64,000 nucleotides of DNA from Stromatinia cepivora. Taxonomy: Eukaryota > Ascomycota > Leotiomycetes > Helotiales > Sclerotiniaceae. Where the stretch lies: contig RCTD01000032.1 of the NCBI GenBank assembly GCA_014898415.1, forward strand, positions 124,001 through 188,000, in the 5' to 3' direction. Made by a program: the position numbers and the translations under genes. This document shows positions 22,407 through 35,397 of this stretch, one piece after another. How positions within the stretch are numbered: position 1 is the first letter of the stretch; each line of letters starts with the position of its first letter. The notes under the pieces are model-generated. The model was not told where the DNA came from. It did no database searches and worked only from the letters and a program-made list of their open reading frames with translations.

Positions 22407-24133
22407 CCTTTCTTCTCATCATCCCCCTCAAACCCAACCCACCAAAACCACCCAAAAACCATCCAAAACTCTAAAACCCCAAAAAATACAAACCTCCAAA
22501 AACTACAAAACAATAAAACATCCGCCAATAAAATAATCACCTCCACCATTCCATTCTCTATCCCCTAATTTGGATCCATAAATCCATAAATTTGTAAATT
22601 TCTATGAGTATTGCACCGAGGACAAGATGTAAGTAAGACTTGTAATTTTATTCAATCACGGTTGATGTAATAGAGTGAGTGGGCGGGATTGAGAGTAGAT
22701 GAGAAGAAGGGGTATGAAAGGAAGGATTGGAGGGGGCTGGGGTTTTAAGAGCTGGGGATTGGTTTGAAGATACCAACTGTGTTGATTGGAGGATATGGAA
22801 GATTTTGTACAATAGGAATGTCTGTTATTGTGGGGGTCAATATACTGGCGTTGCATTCAGATTGTGATGCGATAGGGTATGGCTGTTGGTCACTCAAAAA
22901 AATGGTGGGTTGAAGCGGCAAATTGCATTGTTATCATTGGGAATTTGGGCTATGATGTGTAAACGTAATGCAGTTTAAATTGCAAGTTCTAATCTAGTTA
23001 GGTTGAGAACAAAAAGCATGCAGTAGCTCAGATACGGGAGTTAGAGAACACATCCTCATCAACCGGTATTCAGCAAGAATATCGTTTAGTGCTCAACATG
23101 TCAATCACCAGTTCGTCCTGCACATTTTGTTCCCCCTCGAGTCGCTTCATCCACCGATAAATTGTGGATATTCGAAACAGCAGCCTCTGCATCTAAATGA
23201 AATGTAGACCATATATATATGGACCATCGCTTCCACCTCCCACATGATGATGCCGGGATAAGAAGCCACGGTGAGTAATCGGTCTTTGCTCAATCTTCTT
23301 GCACTTAAATAGATCACACACCATAAAATATTGGTGTGAGCCTGCGTATGGCAAGTATCTTATTCCTCTGCACCCCTCCATTGGTCGGTATAATATGAAA
23401 TGACCTACCTTTGTGGACATCAAGTTAAAAGAAAATAGTACGTATCATCTGAGAGTGCACGAGTGACGTTTCCAACAGGAGCTTTAGCGGCATCAAATAA
23501 TGATAATCTTGCTTATTGAGTAGCAAGATATCCGCATTCGAAAACATTCCTTACACGTCAGATCAGATGACGAGCTTCATGTCAGGAGTCATTCAGATGA
23601 CGACAGTTGGTAATCAACTTGACATGAGAACTGTGAGCCGTGCTGATAAGATGAGCACTACTAATACACACATGTAAAGATTGATACGTGAATACGTCAT
23701 TGATGTCGAACTCGCTTTCGAGCTCTTCATGGCTCATCTAAGATGAAAGATGTCAGGAGACAAATGTGCGCACACAAAACCAGTCGAATGCATTGAAAGC
23801 ATAGGAGCGAATTGAAAAGTGTAGGCGATTCTGCTCTTCGGACGGAATGAGAGCCAAGTGACACGAAGAATCAGTCTCAGAGCCCAATTTAATGTCCGGT
23901 GGAATATCGGCAGGAGTTTGTCTCATGTGTCGCAAAGGATAAGGAGATTGAAGGTGAAGGAGAGAATCAAATTGTAATATTGTGTACTCGATACCCAGGC
24001 CATGGACTGGTATTCTTTTTCAAACGCCGTAAAATCTCCATGTACGCCATTCATCCAAGGCCGTTGACCACACTCGCGTTATCATATTATACACCGTGCG
24101 AGCGGCATTATTCCAAAGGTAATAGGATAGCAA
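21494..24133. other. Intergenic region without a supported gene
   Basis: About 2.6 kb. 22.1-22.5 kb is strongly pyrimidine-rich, with short repeats (TCCATAGCTC three times near 22317-22350; CCTCCTCCT runs), which generate spurious minus-strand Arg/Glu-rich frames. The rest is AT-rich with short frames only. I see no RNA gene, transposase or conserved protein. Confidence 0.5.
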
Positions 24134-24480
24134 TTATTTTCGAGGTGGCGGTTTGCCCCAGAACTGTTCTTTGAGTTCGTCCTTAAAGTATTTAAGGAAT
24201 CGACTTGACTTCTCCGGGTCATCGATATTGGTACCACCCATTTCGGAGGGGTCCTTGCCATGACGAGCTTCGTGAACTTTCTTATGGATGTTGCGGACTG
24301 CACTATGAAAGGTAGGACTTCTTAGGAGCTGGAAATCTGTAAGCAATAGGAATTTCAGGTCGATGTAGTGGGATACGAACTCGTGCGACTGCCCATGCCT
24401 GAATTAATTATTAGTAAAATAGGAACATGGTATGTTGTAAAGAGCATCTTTACCTCAAAAGCTGCTAACCATAATGGCAT
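24134..24480 (-). CDS. Small conserved protein, possibly MIOREX component 7 (Mrx7)-like
   Basis: The last exon (24388-24134) reads SHEFVSHYIDLKFLLLTDFQ, then SPTFHSAVRNIHKKVHEARH and EMGGTNIDDP, ending KPPPRK. It joins in phase across a 65-bp intron (24389-24453, GTAAAG...GGGCAG, branch TTACTAAT) to MPLWLAAFE, giving 93 residues from the ATG at 24480. The frame stays open upstream of that ATG (LKHFYRNISTWCKVDHDISS), and another ATG at 24634 could start a longer product through an extra intron, so the true start is uncertain. A His/Lys-rich amphipathic helix plus a short GGTNID segment recalls small fungal mitochondrial Mrx7/DUF2731 proteins, but this is from memory only. Divergent from the phosphatase gene. 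Confidence 0.65.
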
Positions 24481-25157
24481 ATCGATCAAGCTGGAAATAT
24501 CATGATCAACCTTACACCATGTAGAGATGTTTCGATAGAAATGTTTAAGTACACTTGATGATGGATTGAAGGCGGAAACCCTTCACTAAAAGTTGATTTG
24601 GACCTCGCTTATAAAAGCTCGTTTGATTAGTCATTAGAATCAACCTTAGTAATCACATCGGAAATCTACACATCTACAACGTGCTTGCCTCATTCCTTTT
24701 GCTCAAGCTCAAACATCCACCGACGAGAATTGCTCTTTCCTCATATCCATAACATCTTAAGTTTACTCCCTTCCTACTCAATATGGCGAATTTGCTCTAT
24801 ATCGGTGAATTGGATTGTTTTGTAAGTTCCTGCTTCTCTTTTTCATCTTCTTTTCTCTCAACTCTTTCTTTGCATACACATCCACATCAATTTATCAAAG
24901 ATTTTGGTATCTCTGTCTTTCCTAAAGTTTTACTATTCTTTTCCTTGCTGAACTGTCACATTCCTGTATCTTCATTCTCTTCATTCTCTTGATCACTGTT
25001 TGGACGTCTGTTTCTCGCCAGAAAAAAACTTCTCAGTTCAGCTCTCTACCTCAATATCGTGGCCAAGGCACAACAGTCTATTCTTGTCTACTCCCAACAT
25101 ATTTCACAGCCTTTTTAAGCTATTCTCATTGTGATATAATCATTCGTCCTTTTTTAT
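24481..25157. other. Divergent promoter region and phosphatase leader
   Basis: TATA-like GCTTATAAAAGC near 24607-24618. From 24700 to 25150 it is pyrimidine-rich, as in long fungal 5' UTRs. An ATG at 24783 followed by a good donor (GTAAGT at 24821) hints at a leader intron or upstream ORF, but no exon chain could be proved. Confidence 0.45.
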
Positions 25158-26633
25158 ATGCCTCATCGTACTCCAATTGGTGCCACTATTGCATTCCGCC
25201 ACCGTCTACGTTCCTTCTGTTCTACACCCTTAATCACCTCAAGTACCTCCACATCCATCTCTTCTTCGCGTCCAAGAGAGAACATAAGCCGAAAATTTCT
25301 CTACAAGATGACTCATCCATGTTCATCAAAGCGAGACTCTGCCATTGATGTATCTGGGGAGTGTCTCATTGATCAACATGACGGTGCTTCGATGCCTCAG
25401 GCAGATGGATGCTCTTCCAGTAAGGCAGCAGATGATGAGGAAGATCGTGCCGTACAAGTAGCAGAGGCAGGAGCTGCTGCTGCGAGCGATCCCAAGACAG
25501 CAATGCCATCTTTCTTGAAAATCTCACACGATGGTATGCAGCTCACTCACATTTATTCATAGAACAGGCACTAACCTAATGGTAGAAATGAAAGAAAAAT
25601 ATGCTACACTGACGAAAATGGAAGAGGAACGTCTGGCAAATGGAGATGACCCCAAATGGGCGAGAGAGGAACCGGATCGTGAACTCGATCGTTATGCCAA
25701 CGTACATCCATGGGCTGCTAACCGTATTAGGCTCATTGTTCCTGAAGGTTATAACGATTACATCAACGCATCTCCTGTCACTTTGACGTCTACTGCTGAA
25801 AAGCAAAGTACAATGAAGAAAGGTATTCAAGATAAGTATATCTGTATGCAAGGCCCGAAATCTCAAACTGTGGATCACACCTGGCATATGATGTGGCACT
25901 CAATCTCAGTACCCGATAACGCAGCACCCGGTGTCATTATCATGCTTAGTCCTCTCGTTGGGCCTAATCCAGCCAAACCTGAAGAAATGATGGAAAAATG
26001 TTATCGATACTATCCTATGAGCGAGGATGATCCACCTTTGATTGTCAACGAGGCGAAAGCTCTTGGAGACAACTTCAAGGCTCAGGTTCGATTCGTGAAA
26101 AGAGAAGAGAACATTGAGGGTACTGGTATTGAGGTTCGCCAACTAGCCATGTCTGTAGAAGATGAAGAAGAGGAGAAGACTATCTGGCATTTCTTTTATC
26201 CTCTATGGCCAGATATGGGCTCCTTGAACAGCCAAAATGTCAAAAGTGTTTTGACATTGATGGATCTTTCTCGAGCAAAGAATGAGGAAGAAGAAAACCC
26301 AAGAGTTGTGCATTGTAGTGCTGGTGTTGGAAGAACTGGTACTTTCGTTGCTTTGGAGTTTTAATGGGAGAACTTCAGGGTGGAGCTTGGGAAGGGTGGG
26401 ATCAATCGGAAGAGAAGGGTAACGATGCCATTTACGAGACTGTCGATCAATTGCGTCAACAAAGAAAGACTATGGTTCAAGCTGTCGAACAATATATCTT
26501 CCTATACGAAGTGTTAAGGAAACAGTGGGAGGAGAAGTATAGATTGCCATGTTTTGGTGGTGAACATACTCACGATTCCCCTCCTGAGGAAGGCAAGAAT
26601 GCTGTATTCAGGGCCATCCCAGAGAAGAAATAG
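25158..26633 (+). CDS. Protein tyrosine phosphatase, frameshifted after the catalytic loop
   Basis: Classical PTP fold. A 52-bp intron (25534-25585) joins the N-terminal exon to the catalytic domain: GYNDYINAS, KYICMQGP, the WPD loop (FYPLWPDMG) and the P-loop HCSAGVGRTGTF with its Cys/Arg pair. Right after VALEF the frame stops at 26362-26364, while the expected continuation (LMGELQGGAWEGW ... QYIFLYEVLRKQWEEKY) is intact in another frame to 26633. One missing T in a T-run at about 26359 explains this. Its downstream frame is well preserved, so either a sequencing/assembly slip or a very recent mutation is likely. The start may be 25158 or, with better context, 25308 (MTHPCSSKRDSA). The phosphatase would act on phosphotyrosine, for example in MAP-kinase down-regulation (inference). 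Confidence 0.85.
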
Positions 26634-29600
26634 CTCAGCTTGGGAAGTCTGAAGGCGTTTGGTAGATGGAGAGGTCTTACGGATGAATTTGTGCTTTTTC
26701 TTGCTCTTTCTGCTTGGTGTTGTGTTTGGAGATGAATGAGTTTATTGGTGGGGGCTGGGGCTGAAGAGATGTTCCTGTAATGAAGTAGCACGATTGAACC
26801 TAGAATTAAAATCCTCTTAATATACATCTTTAGTTTGCTTTCTGCGTGTGAGATAACTGGGAGAAAATTTGAGTAATCCACAAGGCACACTAGCACAAAA
26901 CTTCAATCCAACTCAAAACCTAAAAAAGCACTTCTTTCGAACATTAAACTACACGAAAGAAGTTCCACTCCTGGGCGGAACGAAAGGCAGAAATCCTGAC
27001 AGTTATCTGAACGATGAATAATCCGAATCAGTTGCGGCTGTGGGGGATTTGCAATTGGGATGTGGTGTGGGAATCTAGTGGTCGAGGATTATTATTATTA
27101 TTATTATTACTGTTGCTATTATTGATGTGAGGGTAAGTTCTATCTTTCCTCTTTGATTTTTGTTCGCTTTCTATTACTGTCGTTTAACATAATAGTCCGC
27201 ACTGAGCTACTATATGAAATATGAGAAGAGTGAAGAGCGGGATTATAGGTTGTTGTTATTGTTGCCATTTTGGCACAGTATTGTCTTTCGAGAATCCATC
27301 ATTACTGTCATCATTTACTATGGTCATATAATGCTTAGATAACGATACCAAAATCCATTAATCTCGCAGTAAAAGTGAAGGAATACATCAACATCAAAGT
27401 CATACTTAAGACACGAATACTGGCCTTTCCTTTCATTACCGAATTGACTCGCAGCCTTCGCTCTGCGTGTATCTCGTTTCTAGAAGTTATGGAATTCTGA
27501 TCTTGGGAATCAAAAGACTTTATAGCTTCTGCGTGAACTCAAGGTGCTGTGAAAGGGTGAGGGGTATAATTATGTTATCGGTGTGTGTTTGGATTGAAGG
27601 ATGATGGGAGATGGGAAACGGAGATGGGAAGAGGGGGAGAGCGAGTGGAGGGTTGGATATAAAAGAACTGCTGATAGAATGTCTTCTTTTCTGTATCAAA
27701 ATCGTGGATAGAAAGAAGTTTTCTTGGAGGATATCAGAAGTTTTGGATGCAAGACTTTGAGGTTCGATAATCCAGCTTGTAATTTAAGGGGCTTAAGTTG
27801 GCTGGGCGGGGTGAAGGGTAAAGAATGGAAGAAGGTCAATTGTTGTTACCGCTGTGGTTAAAAGATTGTTGGTTTAGTGCTGTTTGTGGGTATTATCTTG
27901 CTCCTCTATCATCGTCAATTCTTTAATATTATGCACACGTACCTATATTGTGTTAGAGTTGAATGATAATCTCAATAGTCGAAAATCCTACCACGCAAAC
28001 CAAAAGGTCATATCGTTGTCCGAGTCAGATTATCAGCGCCCAGAGGAATTCCCCGGAATTTCCTATTCTTGCTATACTATTTAGCAAGTAGTCTTCAACC
28101 GAAGACTGGATGGTTTTCATAGCTAGAGATGTAGGATTCTCTGGGGCTGGAATATGAGGTTCATAGTTTCGAGTAGAGGACTAAGAAAGAGAAGAAACGA
28201 GGGGTTGATTAGGTATGAAAGAGATCTTGATGGATGATATTCTCTTAAGCTTCTTTTTCTTCATATCAGGCTCATTAAAACGCGGAATAAAGAGAAGGAG
28301 GGGCAATCAGTCATGGTTGGGCGATTAGATTTGTTAGTTATTGAAAGGGATTGATGCGTTGATGCTATTTTTTGAGACTGGGTTGGACTTCTAAGCTTAA
28401 GATATCGATGAGAAGATTAAGGTATGAAAAATGAGTGGCAGTATTGTCATTCCCCTTTTGAATGATTCATCAGTACTCATGTGAAATAATATATATAGAA
28501 TTAGGATGACAATAACAACATCATCTAAAAATGGAACCTTGGTCAATTATGAGGGAATTTGTAGTTATCTGAACTATATTTGCGCTACTGATATACATAC
28601 ATTAGTAAAATGGGTTTTTCCGGGAAATCCGCATTCCTTGTGATGATTATAATGCGCTCAAACCCGAACAGTTTTCCGCTCATATTTAAGCATTGCAAAA
28701 AATCTCTGAATTAGTTTGGTGGTGTGGGAAGTGGGAAGTGGAAAGTGGCAGTGAGGGGGGAGTTGGTGAATACTACTAGTATAGCATTCCTATGGGAATA
28801 GATAAAGGTATAATTACTATAAAAGGAGGTGTAAAAGCGTAAAGGGGGTGAAAAAGGGGGGTTGCAGATATAAAAGTCAGCTTAATACGATGTATCCTCC
28901 TTTCTATATACCAATCTTGCCCATCAAGCATTGAAGACTAGGAGGCATCAGTACCTGCAGTGGCTGCAAATCCGAAGGGATACTGGATTTTTGTATTTCT
29001 GCAGATTAGACAAAAGTATTAAGGTTTTGACAGAAATCCCTGTTGTTCTTCTTCTTTTGTTTATTGATTGCTGTTATTTATTAATATAGATATCGATGCA
29101 TGGAATTGTAATAGCAGTACTAATGATCAAAATTCTTGATAGAAGACATAGAGATTAGGGAATTATCTGCAATAACTAATATCATAATAGAAGGGTAGTT
29201 AGAATGTCGCAGTTCATGATGATTGATGGTTTCTATCGTATTCAGAGTTATACAGCATGGTTGTTGTATTGCAAGAACTTTATAACTTCTGAGTACAACT
29301 CTAAGTTAGGTAGAGAGGAAACATGACTGGGGAACTGGATATGGAGATGGAGATGGTGAAAATTGGTAGATTGAGAATTGGTGGAGCTCGAGCTTAGCAA
29401 AGGAGGGGAAAGTGGGGAAGGGAAAAGAAGAATACAGGAGATAAAAGAGTTGTTGATGGAAAGGTTTCTTCTTTTTCCTCACGTGGGACCTCTGATCAAC
29501 AGAAGAAGGCTCAGGAATGACCAGATTAAAAGCGAGAAAAACTGAACGAGGTAAAGTTCATCTTGAGCTATTGGGAATATATGCATGGGTTCTGGGTGAA

Positions 29601-32600
29601 GGGAAGGCGTTTTGTTTCCTCTTTTCTTTTGTTGTTGTTGTTGTTTTATATAGAATGATACATATACATGGAGATGTGATGGTGAGACTAGTTTTTGGCA
29701 ATCCTGTAATAGTATCAGGAGATAGCAACCGTATTTGATCAATGCCTATGATATGGATGATACTGGCTGTACCCTCACTCAAATAGATCGGATATCATGT
29801 GACTTAGCATGTCGTTTAACAAAGGTATGAGTCTTGTCGTTTTTGGGTCCAATATTGAATATCATAACTTGAATACTTTGTATTGTCGTTTGCTTATATA
29901 TGTACCGGAAGTTAGATGATAAGGACTACAAATCGAGGAAATCAATTTAATACAAGATATCCTGCTCTCACGGCAATAGGATGGATATAGGAATCTCGAG
30001 AGCTCATAATTGAGTCTTAGCTTGGCATCAACTCTTGGTTGAGGTTGAGAAAAATACCGAATGAGGGGGACTATGTAAATGAGGCAGTCTATTTATGGTT
30101 GTTGGGTTTTTAAAATATTAGGGACGCAGTGAAAACTGGGAGGTGTCAACTTTCAAGTGCTTCGGAGCACTCCTGATATCATGCACGTGAACTAGAGTCG
30201 TGAATGGTATCAAGTGCCTTCAAGCTCATGTAGTGTGCAAAAAGAATAAATGAATACTGATATCCGGCATTATAAAAGAACCTTCTCAAGAAGAAAATCT
30301 CAAGAGACACTTCCCCACTTATGTCACATGGGAAAATATGTCCAAACTGCGAAGCAGAAGAAAGTAAAATAACTTCAGTGCGCAAGCTCTTTACCTTAGG
30401 TCTTCGAAGTTGTGAAGAGGTAACGAGTGGGGTGATTGAAACTCTTTTTAGACAGTGGACTATCATTACTGTCGTTTATGAACATGGAACGACAATAATA
30501 AATGTTAGTTCGTTTCCGGCTTGCAATCGGAGCCTATGGACTGTCAGTATGATGGTAGACTATTGAGGTCATTTGCTTCCCGGAAATAGCAGTTTTAAGG
30601 GATGCCCATCGTGAATATGTATGATTTTTTCTGTGAGTTCGCGAGAATATGTTGTGCGTAGTCTGCGGAGCTTTATGGGAAATGGATTTTGGAAACCTTG
30701 CGGGGAAGTTCTGTAACATTCTGGTGGTACTTGCTCACTAGATGGGCTCCGTGGGGGCTTTTATCCTAGACTTGTTCGTGAAGAAGAGCAAGTGAGGGAG
30801 TGGAAGTGAATCTCAACCTCGTGGTCCACTTGACATGTGACTTGAGGTGGTGAAGAAAGAGCTTATCAGGGAGTTCTTTGCAATACGATCTTTGTCTTAA
30901 ATCTGGATTCATTTTTATGTACTGCTGGATTTCCAATAACAAAAGAGTTCGAATACCGACTGTTCTTTTATGAGAAAACAGGCGCAATGGACCAAGAAGT
31001 GGGAGCTAATGCCGCCCCAAAATAGATTGATAGTATCTCCTTTTGAAGTGATTTGTATTACTTTGGCATCTGTTGAAGCTAAGCTATCGTTGCTGATTAT
31101 AATCCGTTATCTGTTGTCTGGTAACGGTGCAAAAATTATGGCTGTCGCCCTTTCCCGGCTTGAGATGACAACACTGGCTATCAAAATTCGAGTTATGACA
31201 ACATAAATACAATATTTGGGACGATCGAGGAATTGTGAGAGAGTTCTGTGAGCACAGCCCGAGAACAAAAAGAAGTAGCTTGAAGCATATCAATCATTGT
31301 ACTCCCGCAAACTGGCTCCGGGTTTCGCCAACCTCGTCCACGACCACTACCACAACGAGAGAACGTTTTGGGACCATGCGAGCTCACAACTGTCCACTGT
31401 CTCTTATGCATTTTGCAGTCTGTGGAAGAATTCCAATTTGGAAAGTAAAAGTAGACGGTGAATCACGTGCACGCGCCGAGAGCACAGTGAGTGAAGCAGT
31501 TACTTCCACCTTCTGACCCCGCCTACGATTTGGTATGACTTGGACCTAAGGCTCAACTGTAAATGCAACAGACTCACTCAATTTATCAATACTTACGCAG
31601 GCCAAGCCCATTTTAGATCCCATTATGGCTGGCGAGACAACCAAAATTTCTTTTCTGGATGCTCGACACTAAGCTTCAAAATCCAACATACAAGAAAAAA
31701 TCAAAAGTAAGAAACCTATGGAGTACGTAAAAACCGAAAACGAGAGATGAAACATACGAATTGGCTGACCACTCGGTGTATCCATACCGTACCTGAATGT
31801 AATTACCGAAGCAGCTGCACCTCGCACAACACAACATGCAGATGATCTAGCATGGGGGGTAGACGGTGAGCTCTTCAAATATGATTACTAAGTTAACAAT
31901 GGCATGTATATATTTCATGGCAATCCTTCACAATAAGAGGCAAGAAATAATTGAAAAGAAGCGAACAAAATGAAGAGTGCGGGGTAGGACGAACGAAATC
32001 CCCTAAAGGATCCCATCTCCCAGTCGAGAATGCGAGATCGAGGAACAAATGATTTTGTACATACAAAACATTAAACCAAGTGGGAACTCAAAGTTGCTGA
32101 TGCATCTTGACCTGCATGATTAGGTGCAGGAAAACAGCTGCTTTAAAAAATAAGGTGGGATGACGAAAGAAACGTGTCAATCCGTTATTAATTCTTACAC
32201 CAAAACTTCACTCAAGACACTTTTCTTTCTTTTCTTTCTTTTCTTTCTTTTCTTTCTTTTCTTTTATCGCCAAAATCTATATCGAGCATTCACTCCAATC
32301 ACTAATCACTAATCCACTACTGCCGGTAATCCACCCACCAATTGATCTGTTCCTGAATTTCAAGGGTTCTTGATGACAAAGCGAAATGATCAATTATTAT
32401 TGGTTTATACTCAAGCGGTACCTTGTTTCCTTGGTTTCTCGTTGCTCAGTTGACTAACCGAGAATTGATAAATGTAAACAAATTCGAAGCACCCAAATGG
32501 ATTCACTGCGCCATCTTCTTTTTTGTACAAGTTTAGCTCTCCTGCCACACAATTTTTTGACAGAACCACATCTTATTGCGCAGGAAATCTGGACCCAATT

Positions 32601-32972
32601 CTGTTTTACTCCCTTTCTCCATTTTCGGGAGAATTCAAAGAAACTGCTACGCATTTTATCCTTCTCCCCTCATCTTTTTGTGTGTGTTGAGATATCTGAC
32701 AATCTTTATCTTAATGATAAGCAGTGCGACGAATTTATATCCACATTCTTCTTACAACCATTTCACGAACCTTACGAGTTACACTATATCCAATTGATTG
32801 ATCATACATTCCTAAAGATAGCCAACATTCTCCGTCCTTGAAACTTCTTCAACACATTGAAAATATTCCACGGCTGCGACTCCGACGCTTGCTCCGAAAT
32901 AGACAGGGGACGGGAGTGGCAGACTCTATTATCGCATTCGGTCATTCGTTTCGAGACATAACATAGTTTAAG
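26634..32972. other. Gene desert of about 6.3 kb
   Basis: No frame longer than about 100 codons and none with family resemblance. Contents: a (TTA)n run near 27088-27110; several TATAAAAG-type motifs (27658, 28870); two weakly similar segments (about 27516-27710 and 29272-29480, each with ACTTTATARCTTCTG followed by G-rich sequence and a GATA(T)AAAAG-like box); and a CTTTT-type minisatellite at 32221-32265. The right end is the FIG1-like gene's promoter. Regulatory DNA, non-coding transcripts or a decayed element are all possible. Confidence 0.45.
32221..32265. repeat. 9-bp polypyrimidine repeat, 5 copies
   Basis: Tandem TTTTCTTTC, about 0.7 kb upstream of the FIG1-like gene. Confidence 0.9.
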
Positions 32973-33941
32973 ATGGCGGACAGAGGATTTGGAGGTTTCT
33001 TGAGTAAGTTATGCGAACTGTGCTTCAGATGAATTGACAGTGTGCTAACCTAATCCATAGGAGCGGTGCCATTCTTAGGATATCATCATGTGTTGATGGT
33101 ATTAATCGCGATTACCATTATATTACTTTGTAAGCACTCTCCAACATTCCATTGAGGGGTATTCAATTAACATTCTTTCAGCTCTTCTATTAGCAGGATG
33201 TTCATCTTCATCACCTATGATACCCGATATTTTCCTTATTTCCCTCTACTACCAATCATATACGCCAGTACCATCGACCGCTCAAACCGACTACAATGTA
33301 CACACAGCGATATCTAATATTGTTGGGCAAGCGAAGTTGGCAGCAAGAGTTGGATACTTTGGTATCTGTATCAGCCCGGATGGAGGTGCATGGTTATGCA
33401 GTAACAATGCAACCGCATTAGCGAATGAAGTGAGCGTGGATCAGGATCCTTTGAATTTGATTTGGCTTGCAAGTCAATTCAAAGATATGATTGTTTTCCC
33501 ATATCTAATGTAAGTTGGCTTCTCGCCCTCTCAACCATTGTCAAGAACAATAACTAATATCTTCATAGTATCATTGCAATCATCTTCGCATTTATCTGTC
33601 TATTACTTCTAGCGACATTCCCCGGATGGCACGAAGAGGAAGATGCCCACGGAAGTGAACGAGAAGTCAAACCTTTCCCGTCTCGACCCGTCTCTCAAAT
33701 CGCCCTAGCTATCATCTTCATCGCCTCAATCTTCGTTCTTGTCTCAGTCCTCTGGCAACATACAGCTTCGGTAGCCGCCTCTATCATAGCCCAAGATCTG
33801 GGGAATGGTAGTGTACGAAGTGGTGTCGGTAGTACAGCCATGGTACTCGGATGGTTCTCTTTTGCTCTACTCATTATAGTAACGATTGGTTTACTGGTCA
33901 TGATATTGAGTATAAGAGTCTTATCCGAGACATTCGGTTGA
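32973..33941 (+). CDS. fig1: FIG1-type Ca2+ regulator / membrane fusion protein, 4 exons
   Basis: Plasma-membrane protein of the claudin-like Fig1 family, which in yeast and filamentous fungi is needed for low-affinity Ca2+ influx and cell fusion in mating. Introns 33004-33060, 33130-33181 and 33510-33568 restore 266 residues, a normal length. Features in order: TM1 (HHVLMVLIAITIILLSLLLAG), an extracellular loop with the family signature VGYFGICISPDGGAWLCS (G-x-x-G-x-C...C), TM2 (IIIAIIFAFICLLLLATF), a short acidic cytosolic loop, TM3 (IALAIIFIASIFVLVSVLW) and TM4 (VLGWFSFALLIIVTIGLLVM). The start is the only upstream ATG in frame (MADRGFGGFL). Large intergenic regions on both sides fit a regulated gene. 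Symbol by family. Confidence 0.93.
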
Positions 33942-34970
33942 TGGCTTTCAGAACTATCATGGATGGCGAGAAACGACATATATATCGATATCAAAGAAGT
34001 TGATTGATAATTTTTTAAGATTTGTTTGGCAAGGATGTTCATTTCAGCGTGCATGATGAATACCACAACGAGAATATCGTTGTTTGGATTGATATGATGA
34101 GACCTTTTTGGAAGGCTTCGTTTTCAAATATTCGGATGCCTATTTTTTTCTTACTTTGATACGGATAAAAAATCACTCGATACGATTTGTATACATGGGT
34201 AACGCATTTGGGCAGGAGTTTAGACTGGGCTTTGGATTTGTTTTTGAATGGTTTATATGGGATTCATTCCCAGGCTGGGGACAAGGGCTCGATGAGGAAT
34301 GTGTTCATGTTAGGATAGGATGGGGTATTAATGATGGATGGGCTGGTAGGGAGAATGGGATAGGATGGTTGGGCGGCTCTACCTCACCTGGCTGAATGGT
34401 GTTTCACGAATTGTATGTATGAAGTGTATGAGGAGAGCAATGGCACTAGCAATGACTGGGAGCCTCGTAGTATGATGAGGAAAAAGGAAGGAAGTGTATA
34501 TGAATAACTGAATGAATAAAGAGAATCTCCAAAACTTTTGGTTTGATGTTTGTGGATTTTATTTCATGTTGCGTGATGTGATATATTATTAATACGTGAC
34601 AAGTCATGTGTGATAGATAGGTCCCCAGTATGGACTTACTACTTGCAAATTGCAACATCAATCTGGAATACAGGACTTTTCCTTTTCAGGTTCAGAAAGC
34701 CCTTTATTTTATTACCCGAATGAAGAGGTGATTTGGTGACTCGGTGACTTGGAAAGAAGAAGTGTATTCGCTTATTTTCTATGCTGTGTATTCACTGGTT
34801 TGATAGTTAGGATGGAATGAAAAGGAGAAGAAGAAGGAGAAGGAAATTAATTTAAAGTTGAAAGCTTTTTCTGAGTTTTGGTGGTAGGTGGTAGGTGGTA
34901 GGTGGTAGGTGGTATGAATTGGGGACTGAGATCGGGTTCGAGTTTGTTTTGGGTTATAGTTTTTGGGTTT

Positions 34971-35050
34971 TGATGGGTTTTGATGGGTTTTGATGGGTTT
35001 TGATGGGTTTTGATGGGTTTTGATGGGTTTTGATGGGTTTTGATGGGTTT
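34971..35050. repeat. 10-bp minisatellite, 8 copies
   Basis: Perfect tandem TGATGGGTTT. The opposite strand is open as repeated NPSKPIKTHQ, which is an artefact of the repeat. Confidence 0.95.
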
Positions 35051-35333
35051 TGGTAGGGTTGTGGTAGGGTTGGGGAAGGGGAGGGGGGGAAGAAGAGAAG
35101 GGGGGAGGTGGAGAGGGATAAATGAAGGAAAAAGGGGAAAGAGAAAGGGAGGAGAGGAGGTAGATGGGTGAAAGTGGGTGGATGGTCATGAATAATGTTT
35201 TTTAAAAGGAGTTTATAGAATAAAGAATGGGGATTGGAACTTAGGGATTGGGGGTTAATCTGTGGGATAGGCGGAAGGAGAGATGAGGAATGAGGGGTGA
35301 AAGTTGGAGAATTAAAGAGTTTGGAGAGTTGGA

Positions 35334-35397
35334 GAGTTGAAGAGTTGAAGAGTTGAAGAGTTGAAGAGTTGAAGAGTTGAAGAGTTGAAGAGTTGAA
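35334..35397. repeat. 8-bp minisatellite, 8 copies
   Basis: Tandem GAGTTGAA. Its opposite strand gives a spurious QLFNSSTL repeat. Confidence 0.95.
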
